Part shown: piece after piece, positions 35,028 through 47,054 of the stretch
Position numbering within the stretch: the first letter of the stretch is position 1
How the letters are laid out: the number at the start of each line of letters is the position of its first letter
Source: Siphonodentalium dalli
Taxonomy: Eukaryota; Mollusca; Scaphopoda; Gadilida; Siphonodentaliidae
Length of the DNA: 64,000 nucleotides
Direction: 5' to 3'
NCBI GenBank assembly: GCA_032622095.1
Contig: CP136067.1
Span: 98,200,707-98,264,706, forward strand
The notes under the pieces: generated by a model
The model's input: the letters and a program-made list of their open reading frames with translations, nothing else
What the model was told of the DNA's origin: nothing
Database searches by the model: none
Made by a program: the position numbers and the translations under genes

Positions 35028-35615
35028 GTATAAGCAGATAATGTGCGTACTTTCGGGAGAAAAGACTGGGAAAATAGGGAAATCTGCATTGGTGTTGACA
35101 CATCGAAATACTTGAGATACGACTGTTAGCAGATTATATACCTAATATAAGTTTTGTATATGCAGATAATGTGCGATCGTTAGCTGATTATATACCTAAG
35201 ATAAGTTTTGTATAAGCAGATAATGTGCGTATTTTCGGGAGAACAGACTGGGAAAATAGGGAAATCTGCATTGGTGTTAAGACATCGAAATACTTGAGAT
35301 ACCTATTTTCAAATAGCAAAATAAGGAAATCTGCATTGGTGTTAACACATTGAAATACTTGAGATACAAATTTAGTGTGACTAAAACGCTCTCATTTTCA
35401 GCACACTATCGACTCAAAATGAAGCGATTGTTAGCAGATTATATACCTAAAATATAAGTTTTGTATATAAAGCAGAAAATGTGCGTATTTTTGGGAGAAC
35501 AGACTGGGGAAATAGGCAAATCTGCATTGGTGTTAACACATCGAAATACTTGAGATACGATTGTTAGCAGATTATATACCTAAAATAAGTTTTGTATAAG
35601 CAGATAATGTGCAAA
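35028..35615. repeat. ~130-bp tandem repeat, four to five copies
   Basis: Units contain TTTTGTATAAGCAGATAATG, GAACAGACTGGGAAAATAGG, AATCTGCATTGGTGTTAACA, CGAAATACTTGAGATAC and GTTAGCAGATTATATACCTA. Copies vary by internal deletions. A smaller repeat (CAAATTGGTGTC ... AAAGTTAATATTTAC) follows to about 35985. Confidence 0.85.
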
Positions 35616-36279
35616 AATGACGATGTCGGTAATAATAACATATCTCGAACCCGGTGGTCGTAGAATTCGATTTTTCATGGGAAAATGGACAGACTCCACG
35701 CTTTAATTGTATTAGGCAATTCGTCCTCGATTGTTCAAATTGGTGTCTCAGAATACACTGAGAAATTTCAAGTGGGCGCCTAACAAAGTTAATATTTACA
35801 AATTGAGTGAATTGTTGCTTGGCTTGAGAATGAGGCAAATTAATCGACCAGTCAGCAGGTAATCAGAATGCCTTGAAAAAATGTTCAAATTGGTGTCAGG
35901 CAAAGTTAGTATTTACAAAAGCAGGTAATCAGAATGTATTAAAAAGCTTCAAATTAGTGTCAAGAAAAGTTAATATTTACTAAAGTATATTATAATCTCA
36001 ACAACTTACGACAGAAGGAAAATGTACAAAGATGCAGTATTTCAGTTATTATCTATTAGTCACACAGTCAAGGCAATTTAGCACTGAGGCTCGTCAATTT
36101 AGCAATTTCGCACTGCTGCTCATTGTAAACTATAAAACAGTCATGATGCCGAAAAAATTGTGCTTGTCAATTATTTCCAAAATGTTTTTTTTTTTAAAAC
36201 AATTTACAGGTACTGACCATGTAATGTTGTTTGTAAGCATGTTAGTACCATGCTTGTTGGTATAGGGCCATATAGGCAG

Positions 36280-36546
36280 CTATAGTGACTCTTTAGCCTC
36301 AGATTTAGCAAACATTCTGGATTTCACAGGATCCCGGCCCACTTCACAGTGGACCACCGTAATAGCGTTCAGGAAACTTATGATCAACGGAAGAAATATG
36401 TGACTGTCTGATACTTGCGAAAAGCGCTCCCGATAACAATTATTATAACATTTCAGGCCTATGCCCCCTGACGACAGCCGATACTCACAATTAATGGTGA
36501 TTATCAGAAAATGCAGCAAAAACATTTGTACATTTACATGTACCAA
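36280..36546. other. Strand-ambiguous candidate exon
   Basis: On the + strand a good acceptor (CTCTTTAGCCTCAG) at 36302 leads into 32 codons, LANILDFTGSRPTSQWTTVI then AFRKLMINGRNM, and a TGA at 36401-36403. On the minus strand the same DNA is open for 88 codons (36546-36280) with ITVVHCEVGRDPVKS and several cysteines. Both look more protein-like than the flanks; only one can be right, and neither has a recognised family. Confidence 0.25.
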
Positions 36547-36594
36547 TCAGTACCAATAAGCAAAATTAGTAATATTTGGCCTATTGTTACAAGT

Positions 36595-37065
36595 CAATAA
36601 AGGACAATTACTCTGGCATGCATTGATGGGCGAAACATGTGATATTCGTTCGCTCATGCTGGTCTATATATTACCCGTACCAAAGACCATCAAAATATGT
36701 TAACCCACGGTTGAGGTATAATAATGCAAAATGTGTTTACGGATGGAACAAGGCCGGTAACTCTGGTATGCATTGACAGGCGAAACTTGTGATATGCAGT
36801 AATATGTGCATACATACTTCCCCTATCATTCTGGTCTATCACCATACCAAACCACATCAAAATTCCACAACCGGCACTTAAGTTATATTGCAAAAACTTT
36901 GTACGGACTGAATTTCATAAAATCGAACAGGGCCCATAACCCTGGTAGGCATTGATGGTCACACCCAGTGATATTATGCATATTCGTTCCCCATTTCTGG
37001 TCCGTCACCTTGCTATATAGTATCAAAGTTATAATGCAAAATATTTGTATGGACGGACGCACGGA
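36595..37065. repeat. ~155-bp degenerate tandem repeat, three copies
   Basis: Each unit has (A/C)(C)TCTGGTATGCATTGA, a GTGATAT box, CTGGTC(T/C)(A/G)TC, ATCAAA and GCAAAA..TTTGTACGGA. Copies start near 36605, 36760 and 36935. Confidence 0.7.
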
Positions 37066-38874
37066 CCGCTCGAGACGTCAACTATATACCCGCCGACTAA
37101 TATCGGGGGGGGGGGGGTATAATAACCATATATCTATGTGTATACCTAACCAAAAACAATTCCCCTCCCCCACCCCACACCGGTGGATAAGACTAAGGAG
37201 TTCTTTGGTCATGCACAAATAATTGTGGAACCCCTTACCTGTTTACCACTATTTACACTGGCCAGTGTTCTCTGTCAGACACAATTACACATTCGATATA
37301 TTAAGGATATAATGGGGTCTAGGGAGATTTGTAGCATATAGTGTACATACACAATGGTTTATTATTGTTGTTAGATACTGAAAACACCAGGAAACACCTG
37401 GAAATACAGTTACTTTTTCGTTGTTCTGATCTGTGTTTACCAATTAAGCATGTTATTGCTTGAGTCTTAATGGTACCCAGCAAGAGTTTGCACCAAAAAG
37501 GATAGTGGAATGGGATTGAAAGGCAGTTAACACAGTTATTGAAGAACGGCTAAAAAAAACTCTGAAATTTTGATAAAAAACATGAGAAAGGGGGGGGTGG
37601 GTCCCAAAAATTTGGAGGAAAAAAATATTTGTTGGGGTGGTGGGTCCCTCGGGGTCGGAAAAAAACTTTTTGGGCCCTATATGTGCAATTTTTTCCAGAC
37701 CCCCCCCCCCCCCTGTAGCCATGCAATATTCGGCAAGTGACTTAGGACTAGATTCACTCTCATTAATACTGGTACGTGCAACATTAATTTTTCAAAATGT
37801 TCCCAGGAAAGATGATCCCACCAGGGCACTAATTAAACTACTAGTAGTTTAATTGACTATAACCACTATGCACCCCACATGTTAGCAGGTGTCAGATTTT
37901 GGGGATAATAGGGTCACATAACGCCCCCATATTCATGTATTGTTCGGCCAATTTCAATCCCACACCACAAATATTATCAAACCTTATACACGTATAAGGA
38001 AGATTCTGGCTATGCTCATGCATGTACCACACCCAGGGTGACACATTTGAATGAATTTGGTGATAAGTTGAGTGTTCAAAGTATTCCCCATCCCAGAAGA
38101 TACACCTGAGATTTGATGGTTCTGAATTATTTCTAATCATGATTTATATGTTGACAGGCCACAAAGTATGTTCTGGGTTCCATTGACCTATAAACAATAT
38201 TAAAGCAATGTTTCTTGGGGAGTTTAGTACAGCCATCTGCATTTTTGTGTGGAATTTGACAGATATAAAATTTTAATAACCCATGTGTGATCACCGTGTG
38301 ATATCACTCCAGGGACTGAAATTATAATTTCCATCCGAAATAACCTGTTTCTGAATATAAAGGAAATGAGGAAACTGTAACACAGTACCATGTTAGTCAA
38401 ATAAATTACATATACGTAGTTTAAATTTAATGTGAGCAAACAAACAATTGTCAGTTATTACTGGGAATAAATAATTCTTTTTCAGGAATAGTGTTTAAAG
38501 TTACCCCCTTGCTCTAAGTATCACCGTGTGCGGTACCGACGTGATTTTGTGCTTAAGTTTCATCTGGATTGTAATGCAAAGTATACTATTTGCAATGGAA
38601 GGGGAATAACTCTATATCTTAGTTTATTATAAATTATGTTGCATTCTGGGAGCCGAAACTGGGGAATGTTTCTATGATTTTAGCTATTTGTATTACTCTA
38701 TGGGCACCTGCTGAGACACAGTTCCAAATAGTGATGAATTATAGTATTTTAATCATATTGTATGTCATATATATTGTTATTAAAACAGTATATCAAGGCA
38801 CTATAAAAAAAACTAATCGGTAACTCTAAAATTAAATGGGCTTTAAATTAACTCGTTTGTTCTTTGTTTACCAG
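37066..38874. other. Non-coding sequence upstream of the lectin exon
   Basis: G-runs at 37107 and C-runs at 37692-37711 belong to the GGTGGGTCCC family. Otherwise no repeat or gene. The lectin signal-peptide exon may lie here or further upstream, but no ATG with a hydrophobic stretch ending in G|GT could be defended. Confidence 0.4.
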
Positions 38875-39069
38875 CTGACAGTTGTCCAGATGGATACACA
38901 AGCCACACCCATGGATCAGCGAATGCATGTCTCAAATACTACAATACACGAACGAATCACAGCGAGGCTGAGACTCAATGTCTCGCCGACGGTGGGACTC
39001 TCGTCGTGATAATCACTGACGAAAAACGTCTGCTTCTTGAGAATTTCCTGCAATTCCTGTCTAACACAA
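38875..39069 (+). CDS. C-type lectin domain, first half (exon)
   Basis: The exon lies between TTTGTTTACCAG (ends 38874) and donor ACACAA|GTAAGT. It is 195 nt, phase 1 at both ends. The peptide (with the first split codon) reads DSCPDGYTSHTHGSANACLK, then CLADGGTLVVIITDEKRLLL and ENFLQFLSNT. It holds the extra N-terminal cysteine pair of long-form C-type lectin domains, the AETQC..DGGTL helix segment with the first core cysteine, and the second helix. C-type lectin domains bind carbohydrates or other ligands outside the cell and often act in invertebrate immunity or biomineralisation; which applies here cannot be told. The preceding exon should supply a signal peptide ending with G and was not found. 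Confidence 0.85.
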
Positions 39070-40757
39070 GTAAGTTTTTTTTAACCATGAATCATGCATA
39101 AAACAAAACAAAACAAAACAAGCAAAAGCACAATGCGTTATTCATACTTAAAGGTCAATATGGTGTTCAATTGCCCGATTAGTTCTAAAAACAAAACTAT
39201 CAACTACCTATTTGAAAGCAGACCATGTGATAAAAAAAATTCTAAAGTTTCAAATTTATAAATATATATAGAGTTCAGTCATATATTGCACATGCTCCGT
39301 ATGGGGCTTTGTATGTCATAGAACAGTTGCACATATTCGAATGAAATGGACCTTTCCACAGCTGACAATTAAATAATTATTAACAGATATTTTCTCCCAC
39401 TCAACGACTGAGTTAGAAGCTTATATATGATGCATTGAACATTCTTTCTGCACCATAATATTTATATTCGCACATACGTTCAGTGTTATAATCCCTATTT
39501 TCAAATAACAGTTTGTTGTCAAATCATAATATACTGACATTTCGATTTGCCTAATTGGAAATTCATACCTAATTATAAGACTTTTGTTCATTTTGCGTGA
39601 CTACTGACAAATTTTTCACAATTAGAGCAGGGGGGAGTCGTGCAAACAAAATTCCGACACAATGCGAGGGGGGTGGGGGGTCGCAGCTCCTGAAAACCCG
39701 TTTTTTTCAGGTATTTTCTGGTGCTTGGATTTTTTTTTCCTTTTTTGACCTAATTACAAGCTGTTTAGCCTATATAATGATTGTTTTGATGTGTTATGAT
39801 CTAAATAACACCTGTAGTGTACACACAATATACTCGGTACAGTTATCTGTGGTCAGGTTGGCCTCAGAATTTTTTGATTATTTGGTCCCTTCTAATACTA
39901 AGTAAACCTTTGTGAAATTTTTAACTGCGCTGGCCAACCTGGGTTGGATAACCACTTGGTATGTAAATATATTATAATGAACTCTAAAGACACATAACCA
40001 CATATAATTCAGTAAGTAAAATAAAATATCACATTACCAATATCTGTGGTATCAAACTGAAATCCAACTCTCCAAGTCTGATATGAAACTGAAATAATGT
40101 GTAAAATAAATGTAGAACATGCCTGTTCTCTAATCTATAAACATGTTTCTGGCACAAAGTTACTAATACTATAAAAGACAAAAGTGCTACAGTGTTACAT
40201 ACCCAATTATTAATGAGCAGACATTCACATGGATCTCTATCAGTCTCAATAGCATTTTCTTAGTAAAACGTGACTGTCTTTCACTTGTGAAATAATGAGA
40301 TATTATTAATTTATATGCGCTATTCTACAACCATTTAGCTATTGTTAATATTAAAATGATCCATCTAACCACGCACACTGCATATTGTAAAACATGCAAG
40401 AAACAGTTTGATAAGTGTCTAGTCTGAAATTCTTGGGTAATTTTGTACCAGAAAATGTAACCAAAGTTTCTTGTTAAACTCATTCATATCTTAATCCAGA
40501 TTAGATAAAGATTTTGTAAGTCACTTTGCACAACGATAATTGAAACTTCACCTGAGTTTAAATTAACTTAAATAATTCTTCAATCAGCTTCAACATTTTT
40601 CAAAATTCAATTTAGAAATGTCAGTTGAACGACATCGATGATAAAATGAAAATGAATATATCTGATACATTTTGCATAGAAAGTCACTGCTACATCTGAA
40701 TGATCTGACTCCATGAAATCCAATAAGATCGGAGTGGATCGTTCATAGGAAACTATA
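39070..40757. other. Lectin intron, unstructured part
   Basis: AT-rich intronic DNA. A G-run repeat lies at 39630-39685. An ORF at 39597-39905 spans that repeat and has no domain. Confidence 0.5.
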
Positions 40758-40761
40758 TTAA

Positions 40762-41241
40762 AGGTACTCAATCCGAACAGAGGGTCCCCATCTCAACAGA
40801 TTCCAACAACAACAATCCGATCAGAGGGTCCTATATTACTATTTCTTTGGCTTTGGGGGTAAAAAATATTTGATTCGAGCCGAGGAACCCATCAAACAAA
40901 GCTCAGAGTTATTAGATATTGATTTTTGAAATTTGTTATTTACTCGAGATGGGTACTAATAATTGCCTTCAACTGCCGTAATCTGCTCGGGATGTGTACA
41001 CCAAAATCTATTCAAACAGACAAGGATGGGTAACTCTAAAATCAAGTGGTAATAATAACGCAATTTTGACTGAGTTCTGGGCCAGAAAGTATTCCCGATA
41101 ATGAAAAATAATAGATTTCTAAAATCGATATCTAACAAATCTGAGCTTTGATGGGTGACTTCCTCGACTCGAATCAAATATTTTTGACCCCCGAAGCCAT
41201 TGAAATAGTAATTGAGAGGAGTTTTATCGGATTGAGTACCT
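40762..41241. mobile_element. TTAA-flanked MITE, AGGTACTCAATCCG family
   Basis: Same ends as 22276-22754 and about 480 bp long, flanked by TTAA at 40758-40761 and 41242-41245. Nearly identical to the 22 kb copy, so both are fairly young. Confidence 0.88.
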
Positions 41242-41704
41242 TTAATAAGGACAAACTTCCAATGTAAATATATAGGACATACACGTTATGAAATACTGCA
41301 TAACGAACAAGAGCTGCGGTCAGATGCTCGTAGCCCGGTTATATATAACCATGGGTATATGCCAGATATAACCACACAAAAAAAACGCCGTGCTTTTGAC
41401 CTGTGTATTTATCCATGGTGTGTGTGCCTTTGGTTGTCCGTAACCTGGTGCCCGGTGTTATTGCTTTGAAACGTAATCATGTTCGACTGGTGTTGTTAGA
41501 TTGGTAATGAGATTAGCGGTTTCTATGTCTTGTCTGGTCAGATTTAATGTTTGAACTTTGTCTGAAATAGACGAACATTTTATACTAGAATTTGCGCAAC
41601 AGGAGCGCAGGGAAACCCCACGTATGTGACCACCAAGGTGTGATCAATGGGAATTTGTGATTCCTCACGTAATATGAAATATACAAATTGTCAGGTCTGC
41701 CTAA

Positions 41705-42388
41705 TTCTAAGAGGACATTGACCATCATTAGGCAGACTGTGACATTATGCAGACCAAATCCGGTCTGCCTACTTTTTGCATGTCAGTCACAACTAGTTAT
41801 CTGGGGCTTTAATTGTTAACACCTCTCGTTGTTCAACCGATTTAGGTTGTCTTTTGTCTATAGAATGATAGGATTGAAAGAAAAAAAATTGTTAAAGGCA
41901 TTTCAGCCCCGTTAGTTTTGAGACATGTATATTCTGTCGATATATAATTTCATCATTGTGCGGTCGAAACATCCACAGCGGTCTTGAAAAAATAAAACTT
42001 TTTCTGGTTTTTGCATTTTTATGTATATGATAAAGCAAAAAAGAAGATAACAGGTCAAATGTCATTAAAACATCGAAAAATCTGGTGTATACATCGAAAT
42101 TGAGTACAAATTTCGGGATTGAAAAAAGACCGCACAATGATGAAACTGAATATCGATCGAATATACATGTCTCAAAATTATCGGGGAGGAAATGCCCTTT
42201 TCAACAATTTTTTCAATCCCATCATTTTATAAACAAAAGACAACCTAAATCCGTTGAACAAGGAGAGGTGTTAACAATTAAATCGCAAGATAACTAGTTG
42301 TGACTAGCATGCACAAATTAGGCAGACCCGATTTCGTCTGCATAAATTCGCGGTCTGCCTAATGATGGTCAATGGTCCGCATAATGCT
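41705..42388. mobile_element. Foldback element with ~260-bp arms
   Basis: The left arm (41708-41966) contains ACATTGACCATCATTAGGCA, CAACTAGTTATCT, GATTTAGGTTGTCTTTTGT, GAGACATGTATATTC and TTTCATCATTGTGCGGTC; the right arm (42125-42388) is its diverged complement. The loop of about 150 bp is AT-rich. No ORF with a domain. It abuts the start of the Helitron-like element. Confidence 0.8.
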
Positions 42389-42400
42389 TACTCTACATAG

Positions 42401-42401
<1 letters not shown>

Positions 42402-42455
<54 letters not shown>

Positions 42456-42482
42456 CGATTGTCTGTCTGTCTGTCTGTCTGT
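42402..42482. repeat. (TA)n and (CTGT)n microsatellites
   Basis: About 25 TA units, nine other bases, then five CTGT units. Confidence 0.97.
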
Positions 42483-45350
42483 GTTCTATAGAAATTCACG
42501 GGGGACCATCTAGTGGCACCAAATTGGTCTAACAGGGGTAACTTTTTTACGAGGAAAATAATGGTGCGGGTTAGAATGTTCTAAACTGACGCTGTTGTTG
42601 TCAGGGGCAGAAACGACGGAGGGGTAGCAAAAACATTTGTCTCTGATTTCCACCAAACTTATACATTATCATATCCATGATATGGAGGAATCAAATGGTG
42701 TGGTTTAGAGATGTCAAAGGTGGCGCCATTCAAGACAGGGGTGCACGGAAGGGAGAGGAACACCAAAAGTGATAACAACTATTTTAGCGCCGATTTCCAC
42801 CAAAATAATACGCATTCTTCTCCATGATTCTAATCGTGTGATTCAAAGATGCCAAACTGGTGCCGTTTGGGTTAGAGATGGTGGGGGGTACAACATTTGA
42901 TAATAATTTCTTCAGTCGTCAATTACCACCAAACTTATAAATAACCATCTCCGTGATATCAGGAGTCTATATATCTCATAGTGCTCAATGCTGTCAAAAG
43001 AAAGTTCATTCGTGTCAAGGGTGCCGATTTCCACCAAATTGATTCACATTCTGTTCCTTGATACGAGGAATCTAATCGGTTGACTTAAAGACGCCAAATT
43101 GGTGCCGTTTGGGTCAGGGTTGGAGAGACAGGAGGGGCACTACCATTGATAAAAATGTGATAGTCGCCAATATACACCAGTTATATTTAGTCATCGCCAT
43201 AAGACAGATTTTGGCGTTCAAATTCCACAACCTCGACAAATGGTGACCGACTTAAATCACTCGAACAGTTATATCTTCTCACTGTCATTTGTATATGGGG
43301 ACGGGAATCAGGGCATTCATATAGTGAGCTAGCAAAGATACGTAGAAGAAAGCATTAAAAGTATATATCTTTCTATTTAATAGATACATTTATTCTCGCA
43401 CAATGAGGGACCTTTCTAAATGAACCAACAAGATCGATGGCCAACAAAACGTTATCGTGAACTGGAGGTACTGTCAGCTTTCAATGTACTCGGAAATGTC
43501 GACACGGTACTCAGAAAGTGTTTGTGACGACAGTTTATGTGTAAAATCGACACAACTGACCACAGCAAGTGGCTCGGGCATTTTTGAAAACATCCACGGC
43601 GCCAACAGCTGACAGTTTCTGTCAACTCAAGAATGACTCTGGCTTGCCGTTAAAAGCTATATACATTGTACGCGTTTGGTCGGGCTCTGACATGTACCAG
43701 CAATCAAAGTCCGTGCCTTGTTTATACTTAACATCGTTTCGCAAGAAAATGTCTTGTTCCATTTCGGGGTGTATGCGTACCTGGTATATACATAATTATG
43801 CTACAGTAGGCTTGCCCTGCACACACACACATACCCTCTCACACACACACACACACATATATAATCCCGGCATGTTAACAAGGAACCAAACTTTGTTTTA
43901 TGAGTTCTATTATGAAGGCACCCCATTCGTGAATTGAACAAAAATCTCAATTTCAAACTATCAATTTGAACGAATAAAGTCATCCCTATAACCGATGTAT
44001 GCTCTAGTATTATGACAACAACAACTCTTTACCCTCACAAAATCTATATCTATATTGGCAAATGTCTGCCTGTTACATAACTTATATATAATAATCTCCA
44101 TATCAGGAGTCTATATCTAATGGTGCATACAACTGTCAAGAGTGGCGTCATTCGAGTCAGGGTTGGACTGAAGGGAGAGAGGCACCAAGATTGATAAAAA
44201 AAATTTTAGCTCCGATTTCCAACAAATTGATACATATTCTTTTCTATGATACGACGAATCTAATCGTGTGATTTAAAGACGCCAAAATTGGTGCCGGTTG
44301 GATGAGAGATGGGGGGGGGGGTAATAAATTTAACAACAATTTGATTATTCGCCGATTACCAGCAAACTTATATATAATCATCTCCGCGATAGCAGGAGTC
44401 TAATTGTGTGATTGAAATATGTCAAAAGTTTGAGCCAGGGGTGGTAGAGGGACACACAAATTAGCTCCGATTTCCTCAAATTGATACATATTCTTCTCCG
44501 TGATGTGAGGAATCTAATCGTGTCGTTTAAATACGCCAAATTGTTGCGTTGGGTGAGAGATGGGGCACTGAACTGGATAAGAATTTGTTTAGTCGCGGAT
44601 TTCCACCAGTTATATGTATTCATCTTCATAATAAATCTAATTGAATGGTCTAAATATGTCAAAAGTGGCACCGCTTGAGTCAGGGATGGGGAGGGGAAGG
44701 TCACCGAAATTGATAAAAAATATGTTTAGCGCCAATTTCCACCACATTCACATATATACGCGTTCTTCTCCAATGACACGAGAAATAAAGTGGTGTGGGT
44801 TAAAGACGCCACCTTTGGTACCTGTATTTGCGAACGTCTGACTGTCTTTGTTCTATATAACTTCACGAGGGACCAAAGCGGTAACTTAAAGATAATGGTG
44901 CGGGTTATAATCATCTAAAGTAACTATGTTGTGGCAGGGGCAGAAAGGGAGAGAGGCAGCAAAAATTATGAAATAGTTTTGTCGCCGATTTCCACCAATC
45001 TTATACAAAATAATCTCCATTACGTGTCGCCCCTCGAGTCACAGAGGGGAGAGGGGAACCAAAATTGATAACAAAACATATATATTTCTAGCGCCGTTTC
45101 CACCAAATTGATACAAATCATTGTACCAGAAGTCTAATTTACGTGGTTTAAATATGTCAAAAGTGACGCCGTTAGAGCTATGAATGGGGAGGGACACCAA
45201 AGCCTGATAAATTATGTTTAGCACTAATTTCCACCATATTCATACACGTTGTTCGCCAATGATATGAGAAATCAAATCATGTTGGCCAAAAGACGCCACA
45301 TTTGGTGCCGTTTAGTTCAGGAATGGAGAGAGGAGGGGTATTACCATTGA
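42483..45350. repeat. ~140-bp degenerate minisatellite, about 18 units
   Basis: Each unit runs: AGGGGAGAGG..CACCAAAATTGATAAAAAT, TTTAGCGCCGATTTCCACCA, AATTGATACA(C/T)ATTCTTCTC, GATACGAGGAATCTAATCGT, TTTAAAGACGCCAAATTGGT, GCCGTTTGGGTCAGGG. Divergence between units is high, so the array is old. About 43330-44000 is an interruption with other sequence, including CA repeats at 43820-43858. Confidence 0.8.
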
Positions 45351-45861
45351 TAAATTAAGTTACTTGAGCAATTATATCTTCTCAACTGGCATATTTGTAT
45401 GGGTATATCTGAACGATGCAGGTGATTTATTTCATGTTTTGGAACAGACGCATAGCTTATATAACATAAAAGCTTAAAATTTCGCTCTGTGTCCGGCACA
45501 TGCAGCTGATATATAGCAATATTTATTTTTAAACTGAAAATAATTTGCCAGTATAGCACCATGAATAGAGGAGCACCTGGCAATTTCTTTAAAACATCTT
45601 CATGGCGATATGATAACCAGGTGTCCTCAAAATCTTAGTCTAACCCACTAGATGTATTTATACATATATGTGTAAAACACATTTGTCCTCTTTTTTTTCT
45701 TTTTTTTGCGAACTAATCTTTTTGTGATATTCATGTTTTGATCACAATAAAAATATTTATAATAAAAAAACAAACAAACATCGCTTGCAACCACATCGAC
45801 TGTACTATTAAAAAAGCGTTAACTGCAACTGAAGTTCGCACATTTGTAAATAAATACTTCT

Positions 45862-46218
45862 TCATTGGTGTGACGAATTAGTCGCGATATACAAAATTAC
45901 AATGACTCCGACAACTTGTGAACCACTACATACAAGAACACCATAGTCAGAAATGGTAACGCGCTCAAGATCATACATTATACATGTATACCCATGATTG
46001 TAATTATAGAATATAAAATATATTGGTTTCACGAATGACCAACTCATAGATTTAATCGCCTTGCACTTCTTGGCATCCGAATAACAATTGAAATTCCCAA
46101 CTACACCTTTTACCGGACTCGGCCTCCGGGTCGCAGTTCGACTTTTAATCCGCCCAAAAATTCCCATTCTATAAATAAAACGCCCATGCTCCCATGTAAT
46201 TAAGAAACAGCGAAACAT
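45862..46218 (-). CDS. Immunoglobulin-like domain exon
   Basis: A 118-codon open frame (ATG at 46218, TGA at 45864-45862). From about residue 33 it follows the Ig fold: SPVKGVVGNFNCYS holds the first cysteine, AIKSMSWSFVKP the core tryptophan, and LERVTISDYGVLVCSGSQVV the L-x-I..D-x-G-x-x-x-C pattern with the second cysteine, followed by a G-strand VIVILYI and NSSHQ. The first 32 codons are less protein-like and an acceptor AAAAG at about 46147 may mark the true exon start. No signal peptide or membrane segment is evident. It lies between the minisatellite and the 3' end of the Helitron-like element, antisense to the lectin. It may be a captured host exon or part of a nested gene. Confidence 0.6.
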   Translation of the reverse strand: MFRCFLITWEHGRFIYRMGIFGRIKSRTATRRPSPVKGVVGNFNCYSDAKKCKAIKSMSWSFVKPIYFIFYNYNHGYTCIMYDLERVTISDYGVLVCSGSQVVGVIVILYIATNSSHQ

Positions 46219-46399
46219 TATACACGCGGAGCGCGGAATAATCCTCGTAATGGAATGACGTTTTGTGAATCCATTTGGATAAACAATTTATGAGAATACG
46301 TGTAACTTATGAGCAAGAGTATTCTCAATTCCCACCAAATGTCCACAGCTAAGGGTATCACACCATATTAACATGGGCAACGCCGGGTAACCCTGCTAG

Positions 46400-47050
46400 G
46401 ATATAACAGATGCGACTGCATCCAATTTGGGTTTATTGGGATGTCTTTAGTGTAGTTTTGTGGTCATGAGAGCTCATTCCCTCCCTGATTGCTGCTCCAT
46501 ATGTGGTCTTCTCCTTTAAAAATATATATCCGATTTCAAACAGGGGTGGCGCCAGGATATCCCCGATTGAGGGGCTATACGATTCCCCGACAGGGGCGAG
46601 CTTTAGATACCGGGTTGACCATTGTATATCTCACCGACGGGGGTGGCAATCCCTCCCCGACAAGGGTGTGGATTTAGCTCCCTGACCCCTCCCCGGGTGC
46701 CACCCAACATAATTTAGTACCGACGATTTCTTCTATGCAGTCAAACCTAATGCAACATTAGTTGGAAAATTCACACCAAAATTAGGTTGAAATTGTTCTC
46801 GTAGTTTGATTTTCCAATAATTTCTTATCGATGAATTTGTTGTTTTTAGACCAAAATTTTCATTTGCAAAATTCTGGACTGAAATGCCCATCAGTTGGAA
46901 ATTTTCAAACCTAAGGGTGAGTGTCAGGTTGAAAATTTCCCCGAATTGGAAAGCTTGAGGCCAGTCTAGATGCTAGGGTTGTCAAATTTTCATGTTCAGA
47001 TTTTCAAAAGGTTCTCACATCGGGCCGAACCATCGTCCGACCCGTGTGTC
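46400..47050. repeat. Small GGGG/CCCC hairpin cluster and dispersed repeat
   Basis: At 46540-46705 short hairpins such as TCCCCGATTGAGGGG and TTCCCCGACAGGGG follow one another within GGGTGGCGCCAGG ... GGTGCCACCC. At 46740-46960 TTGGAAA(A/T)TT(C/T) motifs recur. Non-coding. Confidence 0.5.
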
Positions 47051-47054
47051 CTGT

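Larger units (their letters stand above)
42392..46399 (+). mobile_element. Helitron-like element carrying a minisatellite
   Basis: The start TCTACATAGC followed by (TA)n and TTTGCGATTGTCTGTCTGTC resembles Helitron 5' ends. The proposed end is GGGCAACGCCGGG (46375-46387), eight bases, then CTAG (46396-46399), a 3' hairpin-plus-CTAG terminus with a partly decayed left stem. The body is mostly a diverged ~140-bp tandem repeat. No Rep/helicase is encoded, so it would be non-autonomous. A copy of the TTTGCGA..GTCTGACTGTC module recurs at 44827. The base after CTAG is G rather than T, which weakens the call. Confidence 0.5.

Noticed and set aside
22508-41177. Shared minus frame in the two AGGTACTCAATCCG MITEs
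   Set aside because: Conserved only because the MITE copies are young; no domain, and the element is too short to encode a transposase.
43569-43937. 122-codon + frame inside the Helitron-like element
   Set aside because: Begins at a non-ATG codon, runs through a CA microsatellite (His/Thr repeats) and shows no domain.
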